Assembly: GCF_001310275.1 (NCBI RefSeq)
Contig: NZ_LGYZ01000050.1
Span: 1 to 64,000 of the forward strand
Origin: Nocardia arizonensis
GTDB lineage: Bacteria > Actinomycetota > Actinomycetes > Mycobacteriales > Mycobacteriaceae
DNA length: 64,000 nucleotides
Direction: 5' to 3'
The notes under the pieces were generated by a model. It saw only the letters and a list, made by a program, of their open reading frames with translations, did no database searches and had not been told where the DNA came from. Each line of letters starts with the position of its first letter. The stretch's first letter is position 1. Position numbers and translations under genes: made by a program. This document shows positions 45,752 through 55,522 of the stretch, piece after piece.

Positions 45752-47962
45752 ATGTCACCGCACGCCACCGCTCTGCGGCCGGAAACCGCTGTCCGGCACG
45801 GGCGACTCGGGCGTTGGGGTCGGCTCATGGCCCGGCACCGCCGGATCGTCCTGATGATCTGGGCGCTGCTCGTCCTCGGCTGCGCCGCCGCCTACCCGGC
45901 GCTGCACGATCGCCTCGGCGCACCCGACTACACGGTGCCCGCCTCCGACTCGGCCCGCGTCGAACAGCTCGCGGCCGAACATTTCGCGCGATTCGGGGCC
46001 GAACAGGATCTGGTCGTCTTCCATTCCGACCGCTACCGCGCCGACACCCCCGAATTCCGCGCGGCCGTCGACGCCACCCTGGCCGCGATGCGCGGCGCCG
46101 ACGGCGTGGCGGGGGTGATCGGGCCGTTCGACGGCGTGCCCGCCATCCAGATCTCCGCCGACGGGCACACCGCCTTCGGCATCGTCGGCATCGACGGGTC
46201 CATGTCCGAACGGGTCGAAGTCGCCACCCGACTGCAATCGCAGCTCACGCGACCGACCGACACCGGCGTGGCGACCGGGATGACCGGCTATTCGGCGATC
46301 CAGGCCGACCTCATGGCCATCGAGACCGCCGATCTCCAGCGCGCCGAGACCATCGGCCTGCCGGTCGCCGCCGCCGTGCTGGTCCTCGCACTGGGCGCGA
46401 TGGCGGCGGCGACCCTGCCGATCGCCGTCACCGGCGCGGGGATCGCGGCCGGGATCGGCGTCCTCTTCGGGCTCACCACCTATCTCAGTTTCGATTCGCT
46501 GGTGCTCTCGGTCGCGACCATGATCGGCACCGGTACCGCCATCGATTACGCCATGTTCGTCGTCAGCCGATTCGCCGAGGAACTGACCGGACGCGGCGTG
46601 CGGGACCGGCGCGACCGGCCGGGTATCGAGACCGCGATCGCCACCGCTCTCGACACCGCGGGCCGCACCGTACTCGCCTCAGGACTCATCGTCATGATCT
46701 CGCTGTGCTCATTGGCCGCGGTGGGCCTGCCGATGCTCACCGGTATCGCCATCGGCGTGGTCACCGCGGTCGTCGCGACGCTCACGGCGGCCTTCACACT
46801 GCTGCCCGCCCTGCTCGCGACCCTGGGTCCGGCGGTGCACAGAGGCGCGCTGCCCGCGCGGCTGCGCCCGGCCGAGACGAGGTCGGATACGTCGCGGAGC
46901 GCCTGGGCGCGCTGGGCGCGCCTGGTCATGGGCAGACCGGTGCTGTTCGGCGTGCTCGGCGTGGCGGCGCTGGCGGCGGCCGCATTGCCGATCACCGATA
47001 TCGACTACGGCGTCGACATGGGTCTGCGCGCCCTCGGCGACCGGCCGAGCGGACAGGCGAGCGCACTCGTCGAACAGAATTTCGGACCCGGCCTGCTCTC
47101 GCCGATCACGGTGCTGGCCACCGGACCCGACGACCCCGCGCTGGACGAGCCCGCGCGCCAACAGGTTTCCGCCTTCGTCAATGGACTCGGCTCGGACCAC
47201 CGGGTCGTGCGGGTGCTGCCCCAGCAGTCCGACGGGCGGGTGCTTTCCACCGTCGTACCGCGTGAAGCCTTCGATTCGACCGCCGTCGCCGAACTCACCG
47301 CCGACATCAGGACCGAGGCCGCGCGCATCCGGGACGCCGACATCCTCGTCGGCGGCACCTCGGCCACCTTCGCCGACGTCTCGGTGCGCATCATCGATCG
47401 GCTGCCGCTGGTCATCGGACTGGTGCTGACGATATCGCTGGCATTCTTGATCTACGCCTTCCGCAGTATCGTGCTCGCGGTCAAGGCGATCCTGTTGAAT
47501 CTGCTCGCCACGGGCGCCGCACTGGGTATCACGGTCGCGGTCTTCCAGTACGGCATCGGCGAGTCGGTGCTCGGCTTCCACAGCACCGGCTTCCTCCAGA
47601 TCTATCTGCCCATGCTGGTTTTCGCGGTCCTGTTCGGGCTGTCGATGGATTACGAGGTCTTCCTCATCCGCCGCATGCGGGAGGCTTGGGACGCGGATCA
47701 GGACAATACCGCGGCGGTCGCCGAAGGGTTGCGGCACACCGCGCGGCCGATCACCGCCGCCGCGGCCATCATGATCGCGGTCTTCGCGAGCTTCGTCACC
47801 GCGGATGTGCTGGAACTCCAGCAGATCGGCTTCGCACTCGCGGTGGCCATCGCCATCGACGCGCTGATCGTCCGACTGCTGCTGGTACCCGCGTTCATGC
47901 GGCTGTTCGGCCGCTGGAACTGGTGGCTACCGCGGTGGCGACCAGTTCGGCTCAGCCGATGA
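45752..47962 (+). CDS. MMPL-family RND transporter
   Basis: A 736-residue inner-membrane proton-driven exporter of the mycobacterial membrane protein large class, which moves lipids or drugs. About 11-12 TM helices in two sets: the first at ~30-50 then 195-335 and the second at ~385-405 then 545-720, with periplasmic loops between. The proton-relay region IGTGTAIDYAMFVVSR and the GLSMDYEVFLIRRMRE motif of the second half are intact. RBS GGGAGGG. The stop overlaps the convergent TetR gene by 11 bases. Operator just upstream. Confidence 0.94.
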   Translation: MSPHATALRPETAVRHGRLGRWGRLMARHRRIVLMIWALLVLGCAAAYPALHDRLGAPDYTVPASDSARVEQLAAEHFARFGAEQDLVVFHSDRYRADTPEFRAAVDATLAAMRGADGVAGVIGPFDGVPAIQISADGHTAFGIVGIDGSMSERVEVATRLQSQLTRPTDTGVATGMTGYSAIQADLMAIETADLQRAETIGLPVAAAVLVLALGAMAAATLPIAVTGAGIAAGIGVLFGLTTYLSFDSLVLSVATMIGTGTAIDYAMFVVSRFAEELTGRGVRDRRDRPGIETAIATALDTAGRTVLASGLIVMISLCSLAAVGLPMLTGIAIGVVTAVVATLTAAFTLLPALLATLGPAVHRGALPARLRPAETRSDTSRSAWARWARLVMGRPVLFGVLGVAALAAAALPITDIDYGVDMGLRALGDRPSGQASALVEQNFGPGLLSPITVLATGPDDPALDEPARQQVSAFVNGLGSDHRVVRVLPQQSDGRVLSTVVPREAFDSTAVAELTADIRTEAARIRDADILVGGTSATFADVSVRIIDRLPLVIGLVLTISLAFLIYAFRSIVLAVKAILLNLLATGAALGITVAVFQYGIGESVLGFHSTGFLQIYLPMLVFAVLFGLSMDYEVFLIRRMREAWDADQDNTAAVAEGLRHTARPITAAAAIMIAVFASFVTADVLELQQIGFALAVAIAIDALIVRLLLVPAFMRLFGRWNWWLPRWRPVRLSR

Positions 47963-48584
47963 CCCGTTCGATCGCGTCGATCACGGCGCCCACCGCCTCG
48001 GTGTAGACCTCCCCCAGCGGCCGCTCGAAATCCCCTGCCGCCCAATGGTCCAGGGCCGCGACCGTACCCCAGACGCCGATGGCCGCGGCGATCCGCAAGC
48101 GCAGATCGTTGCGATCGATGCCGGTCCGTTCGGCGAACAGCGCGAGAACCTGATCGGCGGTGTCGCGCATCTGCCTGCTCTGTGCGTCGGCGATCTCGGT
48201 AATGGTCGTCACGTAGCGCATCCGGCGCCGCAGGCGCAGTTCGGACTCCGGGGTCAGCAGCGCCTCGACCAGCAGCGGGGCCAGGGCGCGGGCAGCGGCG
48301 ATGAGATCACCGGGCGACACCACCGCACCGCCGCCCGCGCGGCGAATCTCCTCGAGCAGGCGCAGGTCGTATTCGTCGTAGAGGACCAGCATCTCCTTGG
48401 TACCGAAATAGCGGTACACCGAGCTGGCCGACACCCCCGCCTCCGCCGCGATCCGTTCGACGGTCACCCCCCGGTAACCGTTCTCCTCGAACAGATCCAG
48501 CGCCACCCGCTGGATTCGGCTCATCGCCTCGAGCTTCCGGCGCTCCCACACACCCGTCGAGGACTCCACGCTGACTTCGAACAT
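47952..48584 (-). CDS. TetR-family repressor
   Basis: A 210-residue regulator. N-terminal HTH: RIQRVALDLFEENGYRGVTV, AAEAGVSASSVYRYFGTKE; then an all-helical ligand domain. Convergent and overlapping with the MMPL gene, and the palindrome over the MMPL promoter is of TetR type, so it most likely represses that exporter, although its own promoter lies 2.9 kb away from that site. Ligand unknown. Confidence 0.92.
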   Translation of the reverse strand: MFEVSVESSTGVWERRKLEAMSRIQRVALDLFEENGYRGVTVERIAAEAGVSASSVYRYFGTKEMLVLYDEYDLRLLEEIRRAGGGAVVSPGDLIAAARALAPLLVEALLTPESELRLRRRMRYVTTITEIADAQSRQMRDTADQVLALFAERTGIDRNDLRLRIAAAIGVWGTVAALDHWAAGDFERPLGEVYTEAVGAVIDAIERVIG

Positions 48585-48619
48585 CGTCAGCTCAGGGTAC
48601 GCGCCGGGGCGTGAACGCC

Positions 48620-48651
48620 GAAGGCCCCGGTCCGTGCGGACCGGGGCCTTC
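48620..48651. terminator. rpsA terminator
   Basis: A perfect 14-base GC stem with a four-base loop between the rpsA stop and the TetR start, on the rpsA transcript; extra pairs GTGAA/TTCAC flank it. Confidence 0.8.
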
Positions 48652-48669
48652 ACGCTGTAGCCACCCGAA

Positions 48670-50136
48670 TCAGGCGTTGCCGGAGAGCTTCTCCCGCAGC
48701 GCCGCGAGCTGGGCATCGCTGGCCAGGGAGCCGCCGGCGGGCTCGGCCTGGGCCGTGGACGCCTGCGCGCCGCTCTCGGAGGAGTAGTTCGAGGCGCCGC
48801 CACCGTTCGCGGCCTCGGCCGCGGCGTCGGCCGCCATCTTCTCCATCTGCGCGGTGTGCATCTTGTGGCGACGCTCCGCCTCGGCGTAGCGGCCCTCCCA
48901 CTCCTCGCGCTGCTTGTCGAAGCCCTCGAGCCACTCGTTGGTGTCGGGATCGAAGCCCTCGGGGAAGATGTAGTTGCCCTGCTCGTCATAGCTGTCGGCC
49001 ATGCCGTACTTCGACGGGTCGAACTCGGCGTGGTAATCCTCGTTGGCCTGCTTCAGCGACAGCGAGATCCGGCGACGCTCCAGATCGATGTCGATGACCT
49101 TGACCATCGCGTCGTCGCCTACGGCCACGACCTGATCCGGCACCTCGACGTGGCGCTCGGCCAGCTCGGAGATGTGCACCAGACCCTCGATGCCCTCTTC
49201 GACACGGACGAACGCGCCGAAGGGAACCAGCTTGGTGACCTTGCCCGGCACGATCTGGCCGATCGCGTGGGTACGGGCGAACTGACGCCACGGATCTTCC
49301 TGGGTCGCCTTGAGCGACAGCGAGACCCGCTCGCGGTCCAGATCGACGTCGAGAACCTCGACGGTGACCTCGTTGCCGACCTCGACGACCTCGGACGGGT
49401 GGTCGATGTGCTTCCAGGACAGTTCCGAGACGTGCACCAGACCGTCGACACCGCCGAGATCGACGAACGCGCCGAAGTTGACGATCGAGGAGACCACACC
49501 CTTGCGGACCTGGCCCTTCTGCAACTGGTGCAGGAACTCCGAACGCACCTCGGACTGGGTCTGCTCCAGCCAGGCGCGCCGCGACAGGACCACGTTGTTG
49601 CGGTTCTTGTCCAGCTCGATGATCTTGGCCTCGATCTCCTTGCCGACATACGGCTGGAGGTCGCGGACCCGACGCATCTCGACGAGCGAGGCGGGAAGGA
49701 AGCCGCGCAGGCCGATATCGAGGATCAGGCCGCCCTTGACGACCTCGATCACGGTGCCCTTGACGGCCTCGTCCTTCTCCTTGAGCTCCTCGATGGTGCC
49801 CCACGCGCGCTCGTACTGCGCCCGCTTCTTCGACAGGATCAGGCGGCCTTCCTTGTCCTCCTTGGTGAGAACGAGGGCCTCGACCTCATCGCCCACGGAA
49901 ACGACCTCGTTCGGGTCGACATCGTGCTTGATGGAGAGTTCCCGGGACGGGATGACGCCTTCGGTCTTGTAACCGATGTCGAGCAGAACCTCGTCACGGT
50001 CGACCTTGACGATGGTTCCTTCGACGATGTCGCCGTCGTTGAAGTACTTGATCGTGGCGTCGATGGCGGCGAGGAAGTCCTCGGCGGAGCCGATGTCGTT
50101 GACGGCTACCTGCGGCGAGGTGACGGTGGTGGGCAT
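48670..50136 (-). CDS. rpsA: Ribosomal protein S1 (bS1)
   Basis: A 488-residue 30S protein with four S1 OB-fold RNA-binding repeats: about 35-105 (GDIVEGTIVKVDRDEVLLDI), 120-190, 205-275 (KGVVSSIVNFGAFVDLGGVD) and 290-360. The C-terminus is acidic, Ala-rich and disordered, typical of actinobacteria (and the region linked to pyrazinoic-acid binding in mycobacteria, still debated). I start at the ATG 50136; the frame is open to 50178. Confidence 0.97.
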   Translation of the reverse strand: MPTTVTSPQVAVNDIGSAEDFLAAIDATIKYFNDGDIVEGTIVKVDRDEVLLDIGYKTEGVIPSRELSIKHDVDPNEVVSVGDEVEALVLTKEDKEGRLILSKKRAQYERAWGTIEELKEKDEAVKGTVIEVVKGGLILDIGLRGFLPASLVEMRRVRDLQPYVGKEIEAKIIELDKNRNNVVLSRRAWLEQTQSEVRSEFLHQLQKGQVRKGVVSSIVNFGAFVDLGGVDGLVHVSELSWKHIDHPSEVVEVGNEVTVEVLDVDLDRERVSLSLKATQEDPWRQFARTHAIGQIVPGKVTKLVPFGAFVRVEEGIEGLVHISELAERHVEVPDQVVAVGDDAMVKVIDIDLERRRISLSLKQANEDYHAEFDPSKYGMADSYDEQGNYIFPEGFDPDTNEWLEGFDKQREEWEGRYAEAERRHKMHTAQMEKMAADAAAEAANGGGASNYSSESGAQASTAQAEPAGGSLASDAQLAALREKLSGNA

Positions 50137-50466
50137 GTGTCGGTGTGCTCCGGACGGATTGTGGTCGGTTGCGGACATTGGAACTTTCGGTACGCTGCGA
50201 GATCACCGCGACGATGCGACGACGGACACACAGGAACGTACCGCACACACCACATGTGAAACCCAGCGCGGGCGCTCTGTTCCTGAGTACGCTGTAACCA
50301 TCGGACGATCGTTATGGCGAAAACGCCAGTATGGCGGAAAACGCCGCCGGATCGCTGCCGATCACATCGGTACGCCAGTACAGAAGGCACTCGCTGAATC
50401 AGCGTACGCGACCTTGGTCCGGGCGGGCAAACCGGTGTCCGCGCCACGCCGAGATAAGGTTTGCGC
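50137..50466. other. rpsA upstream region
   Basis: 330 bases with no gene, serving divergent rpsA and a methyltransferase gene. It contains two adjacent short inverted repeats (GGCG-AAAA-CGCC near 50313 and GGCGG-AAAA-CGCCGCC near 50334) that can form hairpins on the rpsA leader; and CGCTG-AAT-CAGCG near 50392. Their role is unclear. Confidence 0.35.
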
Positions 50467-51324
50467 GTGTCGGACGAACCCCACCCCTCGGCAAACTCCC
50501 TGCTCCCCGCGCAGAAGCCCACGCGCACCCGGCTCGACTCCGATGCCAGCAGGCGGGCCAGCCGTAGCTGGTGGGATGCCGATGCGGCCAACTATCACAA
50601 CGAGCACGGCGAGTTCCTCGGCGTCGACAGCCCCGGAGGCGAGTTCGTCTGGTGTCCCGAGGGCCTGCACGAGGGCGACATGCATTTGCTGGGCGAGGTG
50701 GCCGGACGCCGAATCCTCGAGATCGGCTGCGGTTCGGCGCCCTGTTCGCGCTGGCTGGCCGGGCAGGGCGCGCTGCCGGTCGGACTCGACCTCTCGCGCG
50801 GAATGCTCGAGCGCGGACTGGCCGCGATGCGGCGCGGCGGCCCGCGCGTGCCGCTGGTGCAGGCGGGCGCGGAGGATCTGCCGTTCGCCGACGAGAGTTT
50901 CGACCTGGCCTGCTCGGCCTTCGGCGCCATCCCGTTCGTGGCCGATTCCGCCCGTGTCATGCGCGAGGTCGCTCGGGTGCTGCGGCCGGGCGGCCGGTGG
51001 GTGTTCTCGGTGAACCACCCGATGCGCTGGATCTTCCTGGACGATCCGGGCGAGCGCGGCTTGATCGCGGCCATCCCGTATTTCGACCGCACCCCCTACG
51101 TCGAGGTCGGCGCCGACGGCGAACCGACCTACGTCGAGCACCACCGCACCATCGGCGACCGGGTGCGCGAGATCGTGGCGGCCGGGCTGACCGTCGAGGA
51201 CATCATCGAGCCCGAATGGCCGGAATGGCTGGACCGCGAGTGGGGACAATGGAGTCCGCTGCGCGGGGAACTGTTCCCCGGCACGGCCATCTTCGTCACG
51301 ACGAAACCGATCCGCGCCGCCTGA
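50467..51324 (+). CDS. Class I SAM-dependent methyltransferase
   Basis: A 285-residue methyltransferase of the Rossmann type. Motif I RILEIGCGSAPCSRWLAGQG, then an acidic strand-2 loop VGLDLSRGMLERG, AGAEDLPFADESFDLACSAF (post I) and LRPGGRWVFSVNHP. Starts at GTG 50467 behind AAGG. Divergent from rpsA; the same neighbourhood occurs in other actinobacteria. Substrate unknown (RNA, small molecule or protein all possible). Confidence 0.9.
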   Translation: MSDEPHPSANSLLPAQKPTRTRLDSDASRRASRSWWDADAANYHNEHGEFLGVDSPGGEFVWCPEGLHEGDMHLLGEVAGRRILEIGCGSAPCSRWLAGQGALPVGLDLSRGMLERGLAAMRRGGPRVPLVQAGAEDLPFADESFDLACSAFGAIPFVADSARVMREVARVLRPGGRWVFSVNHPMRWIFLDDPGERGLIAAIPYFDRTPYVEVGADGEPTYVEHHRTIGDRVREIVAAGLTVEDIIEPEWPEWLDREWGQWSPLRGELFPGTAIFVTTKPIRAA

Positions 51325-51340
51325 GCGGGGGCGGATCGGT

Positions 51341-51514
51341 TCATGCCTGCTCGTCGCCGTGTCGGGCCGGCCTGCGACCCGCCTGTTCCAGCGCGAGCCG
51401 CAGGGCGAACTCGATCTGTGCGTTGATACTGCGCAGGTCGTCGGCCGCCCACTTGGCCAGTGCCTCGTGGACGGCCGGGTCGAGGCGCAGCAGCAGCTTC
51501 TTGCGTTCGACCAT
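51341..51514 (-). CDS. Arc-type ribbon-helix-helix protein of the SPFH operon
   Basis: A 57-residue protein: MVERKKLLLRLDPAVHEALA, then INAQIEFALRLALEQAGRR. This is the Arc/RHH pattern: a basic beta strand, then two helices for dimeric DNA binding. It starts 12 bases after the SPFH stop on the same strand. Small RHH genes commonly follow SPFH genes in actinobacteria, so they are likely an autoregulated pair. It is short and not in typical gene lists. Confidence 0.8.
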   Translation of the reverse strand: MVERKKLLLRLDPAVHEALAKWAADDLRSINAQIEFALRLALEQAGRRPARHGDEQA

Positions 51515-51525
51515 GTGTCCCCGGC

Positions 51526-52410
51526 TCAGTTGTAGAGTGTGCCCGCGTTGACGATCGGTTGGGCCGCGCGGTCGCCGCAGAGCACCACGAGCAGATTGGA
51601 AACCATTGCGGCCCTTCGTTCCTCATCGAGCTCCACGACTCCCTGGGCGGTGAGCCGGTCCAGCGCGAGTCCGACCATACCGACCGCGCCCTCCACGATG
51701 TGCGTGCGCGCCGCGACCACCTGTGCCGCCTGCTGGCGAACCAGCATGGCCTGGGCGATCTCCGGCGCGTAGGCGAGGTGGGTGATACGCGCCTCCAGCA
51801 CCTCGATACCCGCCATCTCGGTGCGCTCGCGCAGTTCGACGGTGAGTTCCTCGGCCACCTCCGCGCCGTCGCGCAGGCTGGTGCGGTCGGCGTCGTGCGC
51901 GTCGTAGGGGTGGGTGGTGGCCAGATGCCGGACCGCGGCCTCGGACTGGGTCTCGACGTATTCCTCGTAGTCGTCGACGGCGAATGCCGCTTTGAAGCTG
52001 TCCACCACGCGGTAGACCACCACCGCGGCGATCTCGACGGGGTTGCCGTCGGCGTCGTTGACCTTCAGTTTCTGGGTTTCGAAGTTGCGCACCCGCAGCG
52101 AGATGCTGCGGCGATCGGTCAGCGGGACCACCGAGAAGAAGCCGGGTTCGCTCACCGATCCGATGTAGCGGCCGAAGAACTGCACCACCTTCGCCTCGTT
52201 CGGGTCGATCACGGTCAACCCCGTCATCGACAGCAGTAGCGCCACCACGACGACCGTCGCGACGATGGCGGCGACCAGCGCTGGCGTATTTCCCCCGCCC
52301 GCGGCGGCCACGTAGCCGAAGACGGCCGCGCCGCCGAAGAAGAGGGTGAGAACCAACCACGCCAACAGCACCAGAAAGCCGTTGACGTGGAAGGCGGACC
52401 TGAGCTTCAT
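51526..52410 (-). CDS. Membrane-anchored SPFH-domain (stomatin/prohibitin-like) protein
   Basis: A 294-residue protein. Two N-terminal membrane segments (about 12-35 and 43-63), then a stomatin-type SPFH domain (TVIDPNEAKVVQFFGRYIGS, VEIAAVVVYRVVDSFKAAFA) and a short helical, Ala-rich coiled segment ending around 245. It is likely to form oligomeric membrane microdomain assemblies. RBS GGAGGATGTC. Downstream Arc-type regulator gene and an upstream exact palindrome suggest an operon with autoregulation. Confidence 0.92.
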   Translation of the reverse strand: MKLRSAFHVNGFLVLLAWLVLTLFFGGAAVFGYVAAAGGGNTPALVAAIVATVVVVALLLSMTGLTVIDPNEAKVVQFFGRYIGSVSEPGFFSVVPLTDRRSISLRVRNFETQKLKVNDADGNPVEIAAVVVYRVVDSFKAAFAVDDYEEYVETQSEAAVRHLATTHPYDAHDADRTSLRDGAEVAEELTVELRERTEMAGIEVLEARITHLAYAPEIAQAMLVRQQAAQVVAARTHIVEGAVGMVGLALDRLTAQGVVELDEERRAAMVSNLLVVLCGDRAAQPIVNAGTLYN

Positions 52411-52424
52411 GACATCCTCCCGGT

Positions 52425-52446
52425 ATCAGAGTGATATCACTACGAT
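52425..52446. promoter_or_regulatory. Operator candidate of the SPFH/RHH operon
   Basis: Contains the perfect 12-base palindrome AGTGATATCACT (52430-52441), flanked by further TATCA (52424-52428) and GATA half-sites, all within 36 bases upstream of the SPFH start. Repeated short sites fit an RHH dimer-of-dimers. Confidence 0.6.
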
Positions 52447-52594
52447 AGCGCGCGGCGGCGCGGGCGCAAGAGGCGGCGGGTCACGAATCGTCGTACATCC
52501 GCCGCGCGCCCCGAGTACCCGCGACTCGAACCCGGCGGCCGCCGGGCGCACACCGACGCGGGCACAGGTGGATTCGAGTCCTACGGCGGAAACG

Positions 52595-53392
52595 TCACAG
52601 CAGGCGCGACAGGAATGCCTTCGTGCGTTCGTGTTTCGGGTTCGCCAATATCTCGCGCGGTTTGCCCGATTCGACCACGACACCGCCGTCCATGAAAACC
52701 AATCGATCGGCGACCTCACGGGCGAAACCCATTTCGTGGGTGACCACGATCATCGTCATCCCGTCGCGAGCGAGTTCGCGCATGACCTCGAGTACCTCGC
52801 CGACCAATTCCGGATCCAGTGCCGAGGTCGGCTCGTCGAACAGCATCAGTTTCGGGTCCATCGCCAATGCCCGCGCGATGGCGACCCGCTGCTGCTGACC
52901 TCCCGACAGTTGCGCCGGATAGGCCGACGCCTTGTCGGCCATGCCGACTCGGTCGAGCAGTTCGTGCGCCCGCGCGACGGCGTCGGCACGGCGGACCTTC
53001 TTCACCTGGGTCGGCGCCTCGATGATGTTCTCCAGCACGGTCCGGTGCGGGAACAGATTGAAATGCTGGAACACCATGCCGATATCGCGGCGCTGGCGGG
53101 CCGCCTCGCGCGGATGCAATTCGTAGAGTCTGTCACCCTTCTGGCGGTATCCGACGAGTTCCCCGTCGACATAGAGCCGACCCGCGTCGACTCGTTCCAA
53201 ATGGTTGATACAGCGCAGGAAGGTCGACTTACCGGAGCCGGAGGGGCCGATAAGGCACAGCACCGTGCCCCGCGGCACCTCGAGGGAAATGCCCTCCAGT
53301 ACGCGCAGCGCGCTGAAACTCTTGCACACCTGGTCCGCGAAGACCATGGGCGGCGCGGCGGGCCTGCCGTTCTCGGTGGGATCGGCGGTCAT
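52595..53392 (-). CDS. Polar amino-acid ABC transporter ATP-binding protein
   Basis: A 265-residue ATPase of the GlnQ/HisP type. Walker [11 protein letters not shown] near 50, Q-loop [10 protein letters not shown], signature [17 protein letters not shown], Walker [15 protein letters not shown]-loop VTHEMGFA. Third of three genes; its ATG overlaps the permease stop (ATGA). It powers import of an amino acid, likely glutamate, glutamine or a polar one; the exact substrate is not readable. Confidence 0.95.
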   Translation of the reverse strand: MTADPTENGRPAAPPMVFADQVCKSFSALRVLEGISLEVPRGTVLCLIGPSGSGKSTFLRCINHLERVDAGRLYVDGELVGYRQKGDRLYELHPREAARQRRDIGMVFQHFNLFPHRTVLENIIEAPTQVKKVRRADAVARAHELLDRVGMADKASAYPAQLSGGQQQRVAIARALAMDPKLMLFDEPTSALDPELVGEVLEVMRELARDGMTMIVVTHEMGFAREVADRLVFMDGGVVVESGKPREILANPKHERTKAFLSRLL

Positions 53393-54297
53393 TTCGCCGC
53401 CGTCCGCGCGTCGGCGAGTTCGCGCAATTGTTTGGCGGTCAACTGCCGCGACACCCCGCGCGAGTAGTATCTCTCCAGATAGTACTGACCCACCATCAGC
53501 ACGCTGGTGATCGCCAGATACCAGGTCGCGGTGACCATCAGCAGCGGAATCGGCTGGAAGTTCACCCCGTAGATATCGCGGGCGCGGCCGAACAGATCGG
53601 TCGACAACGGGATCGCGGTGACCAGTGAGGTGGTTTTCAGCATGCCGATCAATTCGTTCCCGGTCGGCGGAATGATCACCCGCATGGCCTGGGGCAGTAC
53701 GGTTCTGCGCATGGTCTGCCCCCAGGACATGCCGAGTGCGATGGACGCCTCGCGCTGCCCCTCACCCACGGAATTGATACCCGCGCGGACGATTTCGGCC
53801 ATGTAGGCGGCCTCGTTCAGGCCGAGTCCGATCGCCGCGAACGCGAAGGCGGCTTGCAGATTCTGCACGTCGAGATGGAAGAACTGCGGCCCGAACGGCA
53901 CCCCGAGCACGATCTGCTTGTACAGCGAGGGGAACAGACCCCAGAACACCAGCTGCACGTACACCGGTGTGCCGCGGAAGATCCACAGATACACCCAGGC
54001 CGTGGACCGCAGTACCGGATTCGGCGACAGTCGCATGACCGCGAGCACCGTGCCGAGCACGATGGCGATGGCCATGGCGATGACGGTCAGTTCCAGAGTG
54101 ACCACCGCGCCGGACAGAATCCGGGTGTCGAACAGGTACCGGCCGTAGGTGCCCCACCGATAGGCATCGTTGGTGGCCGCGCCGTAGAGGAACAGCGCGA
54201 GCAGCGCGAGGATGACGCCCGCGGCGATCCACCGCCCGGGACGGCGCAACGGGATGGCGCGAATCGGTTCGGGTTCCGCCTCCGTGGGCTGCGTCAT
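53389..54297 (-). CDS. Polar amino-acid ABC transporter permease
   Basis: A 302-residue membrane permease of the HisM/GlnP family. About five TM helices after a first N-terminal span, and the conserved EAA-loop [20 protein letters not shown] near 200. Only one permease gene is in the operon, so a homodimer is expected. Starts ATG 54297 two bases after the binding-protein stop. Confidence 0.94.
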   Translation of the reverse strand: MTQPTEAEPEPIRAIPLRRPGRWIAAGVILALLALFLYGAATNDAYRWGTYGRYLFDTRILSGAVVTLELTVIAMAIAIVLGTVLAVMRLSPNPVLRSTAWVYLWIFRGTPVYVQLVFWGLFPSLYKQIVLGVPFGPQFFHLDVQNLQAAFAFAAIGLGLNEAAYMAEIVRAGINSVGEGQREASIALGMSWGQTMRRTVLPQAMRVIIPPTGNELIGMLKTTSLVTAIPLSTDLFGRARDIYGVNFQPIPLLMVTATWYLAITSVLMVGQYYLERYYSRGVSRQLTAKQLRELADARTAAK

Positions 54298-54299
54298 CC

Positions 54300-55205
54300 T
54301 CAGCGCTCGGCGCCGTTGATGACCGATGCGGTGACGGCGCCGTCCTGTACACCCCAATTCTCGGTGATGGTCCGGTACTGGCCGTTTCCGATGAGATGGT
54401 TCAACGCGGCCTGGAGGACCGCGGCCAGCGGCGAATTCTTCGGCACCGCCCAGCCGTAGGGCGCGGAATCGAACAGCGGCCCCGCCGATTCGATCTTGCC
54501 GTCGCTCTGTTTGATCGCGTACGCGGTCACCGGGGAATCGGCGGACATCGCGTCGACCTGACCGAGGACCAGCGCATTGGTCGCCGCGCTCTGCTCGTCG
54601 AAGGGTTTGATATCGATCGGGGCCTTGCCCGCGGCGACGCATTTCTCGCTCTTGGCGGGCACTTCGTCGGTGTGCTCGACGGTCGTGGCCTGCACCGAGA
54701 CCTTCTTACCGCAGGCATTGTCAGGATCGACCGGCTTGCCCGACTGCTGCACCCATTGGATGCCCGCCTTGAAATAGTCGGTGAAATCGACCTGGGCCTG
54801 GCGCTCCTTGGAATCGGTGATCGAGGACATGCCGACGTCGTAGGTGCCCGCCTGAATCGCCGGAATGATCTTCTCGAAGGCGGATTCGACGTATTCGACC
54901 TTCACTCCGAGCACCGAACCCACCGCGTCCATGAGATCGACGTCGAATCCGACGATCCTGCCGCTCGCGTCCTTGTATTCGTTGGGCTGATATGGCACGT
55001 TCACCCCGACCAGTAGCCGCCCGGACTGTTTGATCTTGTCCGGCAGGGTCGCCGCGATGGCGTCGACCTTGTCCACCGTCACCTTCGGCACGGCGGGGCC
55101 GGATTCCTCGGTGTTGTTCGTACAGCCCGCCAGCACCAGGACACCGCCGACGATCACGCACACCGCCCGCAGGGCACGCCCGCCAAGAACCGTTCGACCA
55201 GACAC
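54300..55205 (-). CDS. Amino-acid ABC transporter substrate-binding lipoprotein
   Basis: A 301-residue SBP of the family-3 type (LLVGVNVPYQPNEYKDASGR, GFDVDLMDAVGSVLGVKVEY, YDVGMSSITDSKERQ). It has a lipobox VLAGC with Cys28, so it is lipid-anchored to the outer face of the membrane. I place the start at GTG 55205, preceded by GGAGG; the frame is open to 55247. It is the first gene of the operon. Confidence 0.93.
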   Translation of the reverse strand: MSGRTVLGGRALRAVCVIVGGVLVLAGCTNNTEESGPAVPKVTVDKVDAIAATLPDKIKQSGRLLVGVNVPYQPNEYKDASGRIVGFDVDLMDAVGSVLGVKVEYVESAFEKIIPAIQAGTYDVGMSSITDSKERQAQVDFTDYFKAGIQWVQQSGKPVDPDNACGKKVSVQATTVEHTDEVPAKSEKCVAAGKAPIDIKPFDEQSAATNALVLGQVDAMSADSPVTAYAIKQSDGKIESAGPLFDSAPYGWAVPKNSPLAAVLQAALNHLIGNGQYRTITENWGVQDGAVTASVINGAER

Positions 55206-55336
55206 AGCAGCCCTCCACATTTCGGTTCGGTGAAACCCGGGCGTCACCGCCTGTTCGGAAATCTAAGCGAACCGGAGCCATCGCGCTGCCCGGCGAGAAC
55301 TAAGACACGAAGTCGTAACCGCGCGGGCGCGCGAAA

Positions 55337-55465
55337 TCAGAGGCGGTCGTCGGATCTGAGCGCGGTGATCGACGGGTCGCGGTGCGAAATGCCCGCCGCG
55401 CTCTCGTGCACCGGACGCACCGCCTCGAGAATGCCGACGCAAATCAGATGGTCGGCGGGTCCCAC
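55337..55465 (-). CDS. 42-residue small ORF with strong ribosome site, upstream of the ABC operon
   Basis: Starts at GTG 55465, eight bases after an AGGAGGT-like sequence, the strongest Shine-Dalgarno match nearby. It encodes MGPADHLICVGILEAVRPVH then ending ITALRSDDRL. It lies 132 bases upstream of the binding-protein gene on the same strand, so it may be a leader peptide or the remnant of a larger protein (a flavin-reductase-like GDHxxxVGxV pattern is faintly visible). An inverted repeat TCTGTC-GACAGA lies further upstream at 55523-55542. Confidence 0.4.
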   Translation of the reverse strand: MGPADHLICVGILEAVRPVHESAAGISHRDPSITALRSDDRL

Positions 55466-55522
55466 AACCACCTCCTTGCGTTCGCGACATGTGTAACACA
55501 ACCGCCGATGTTATGCATCATT

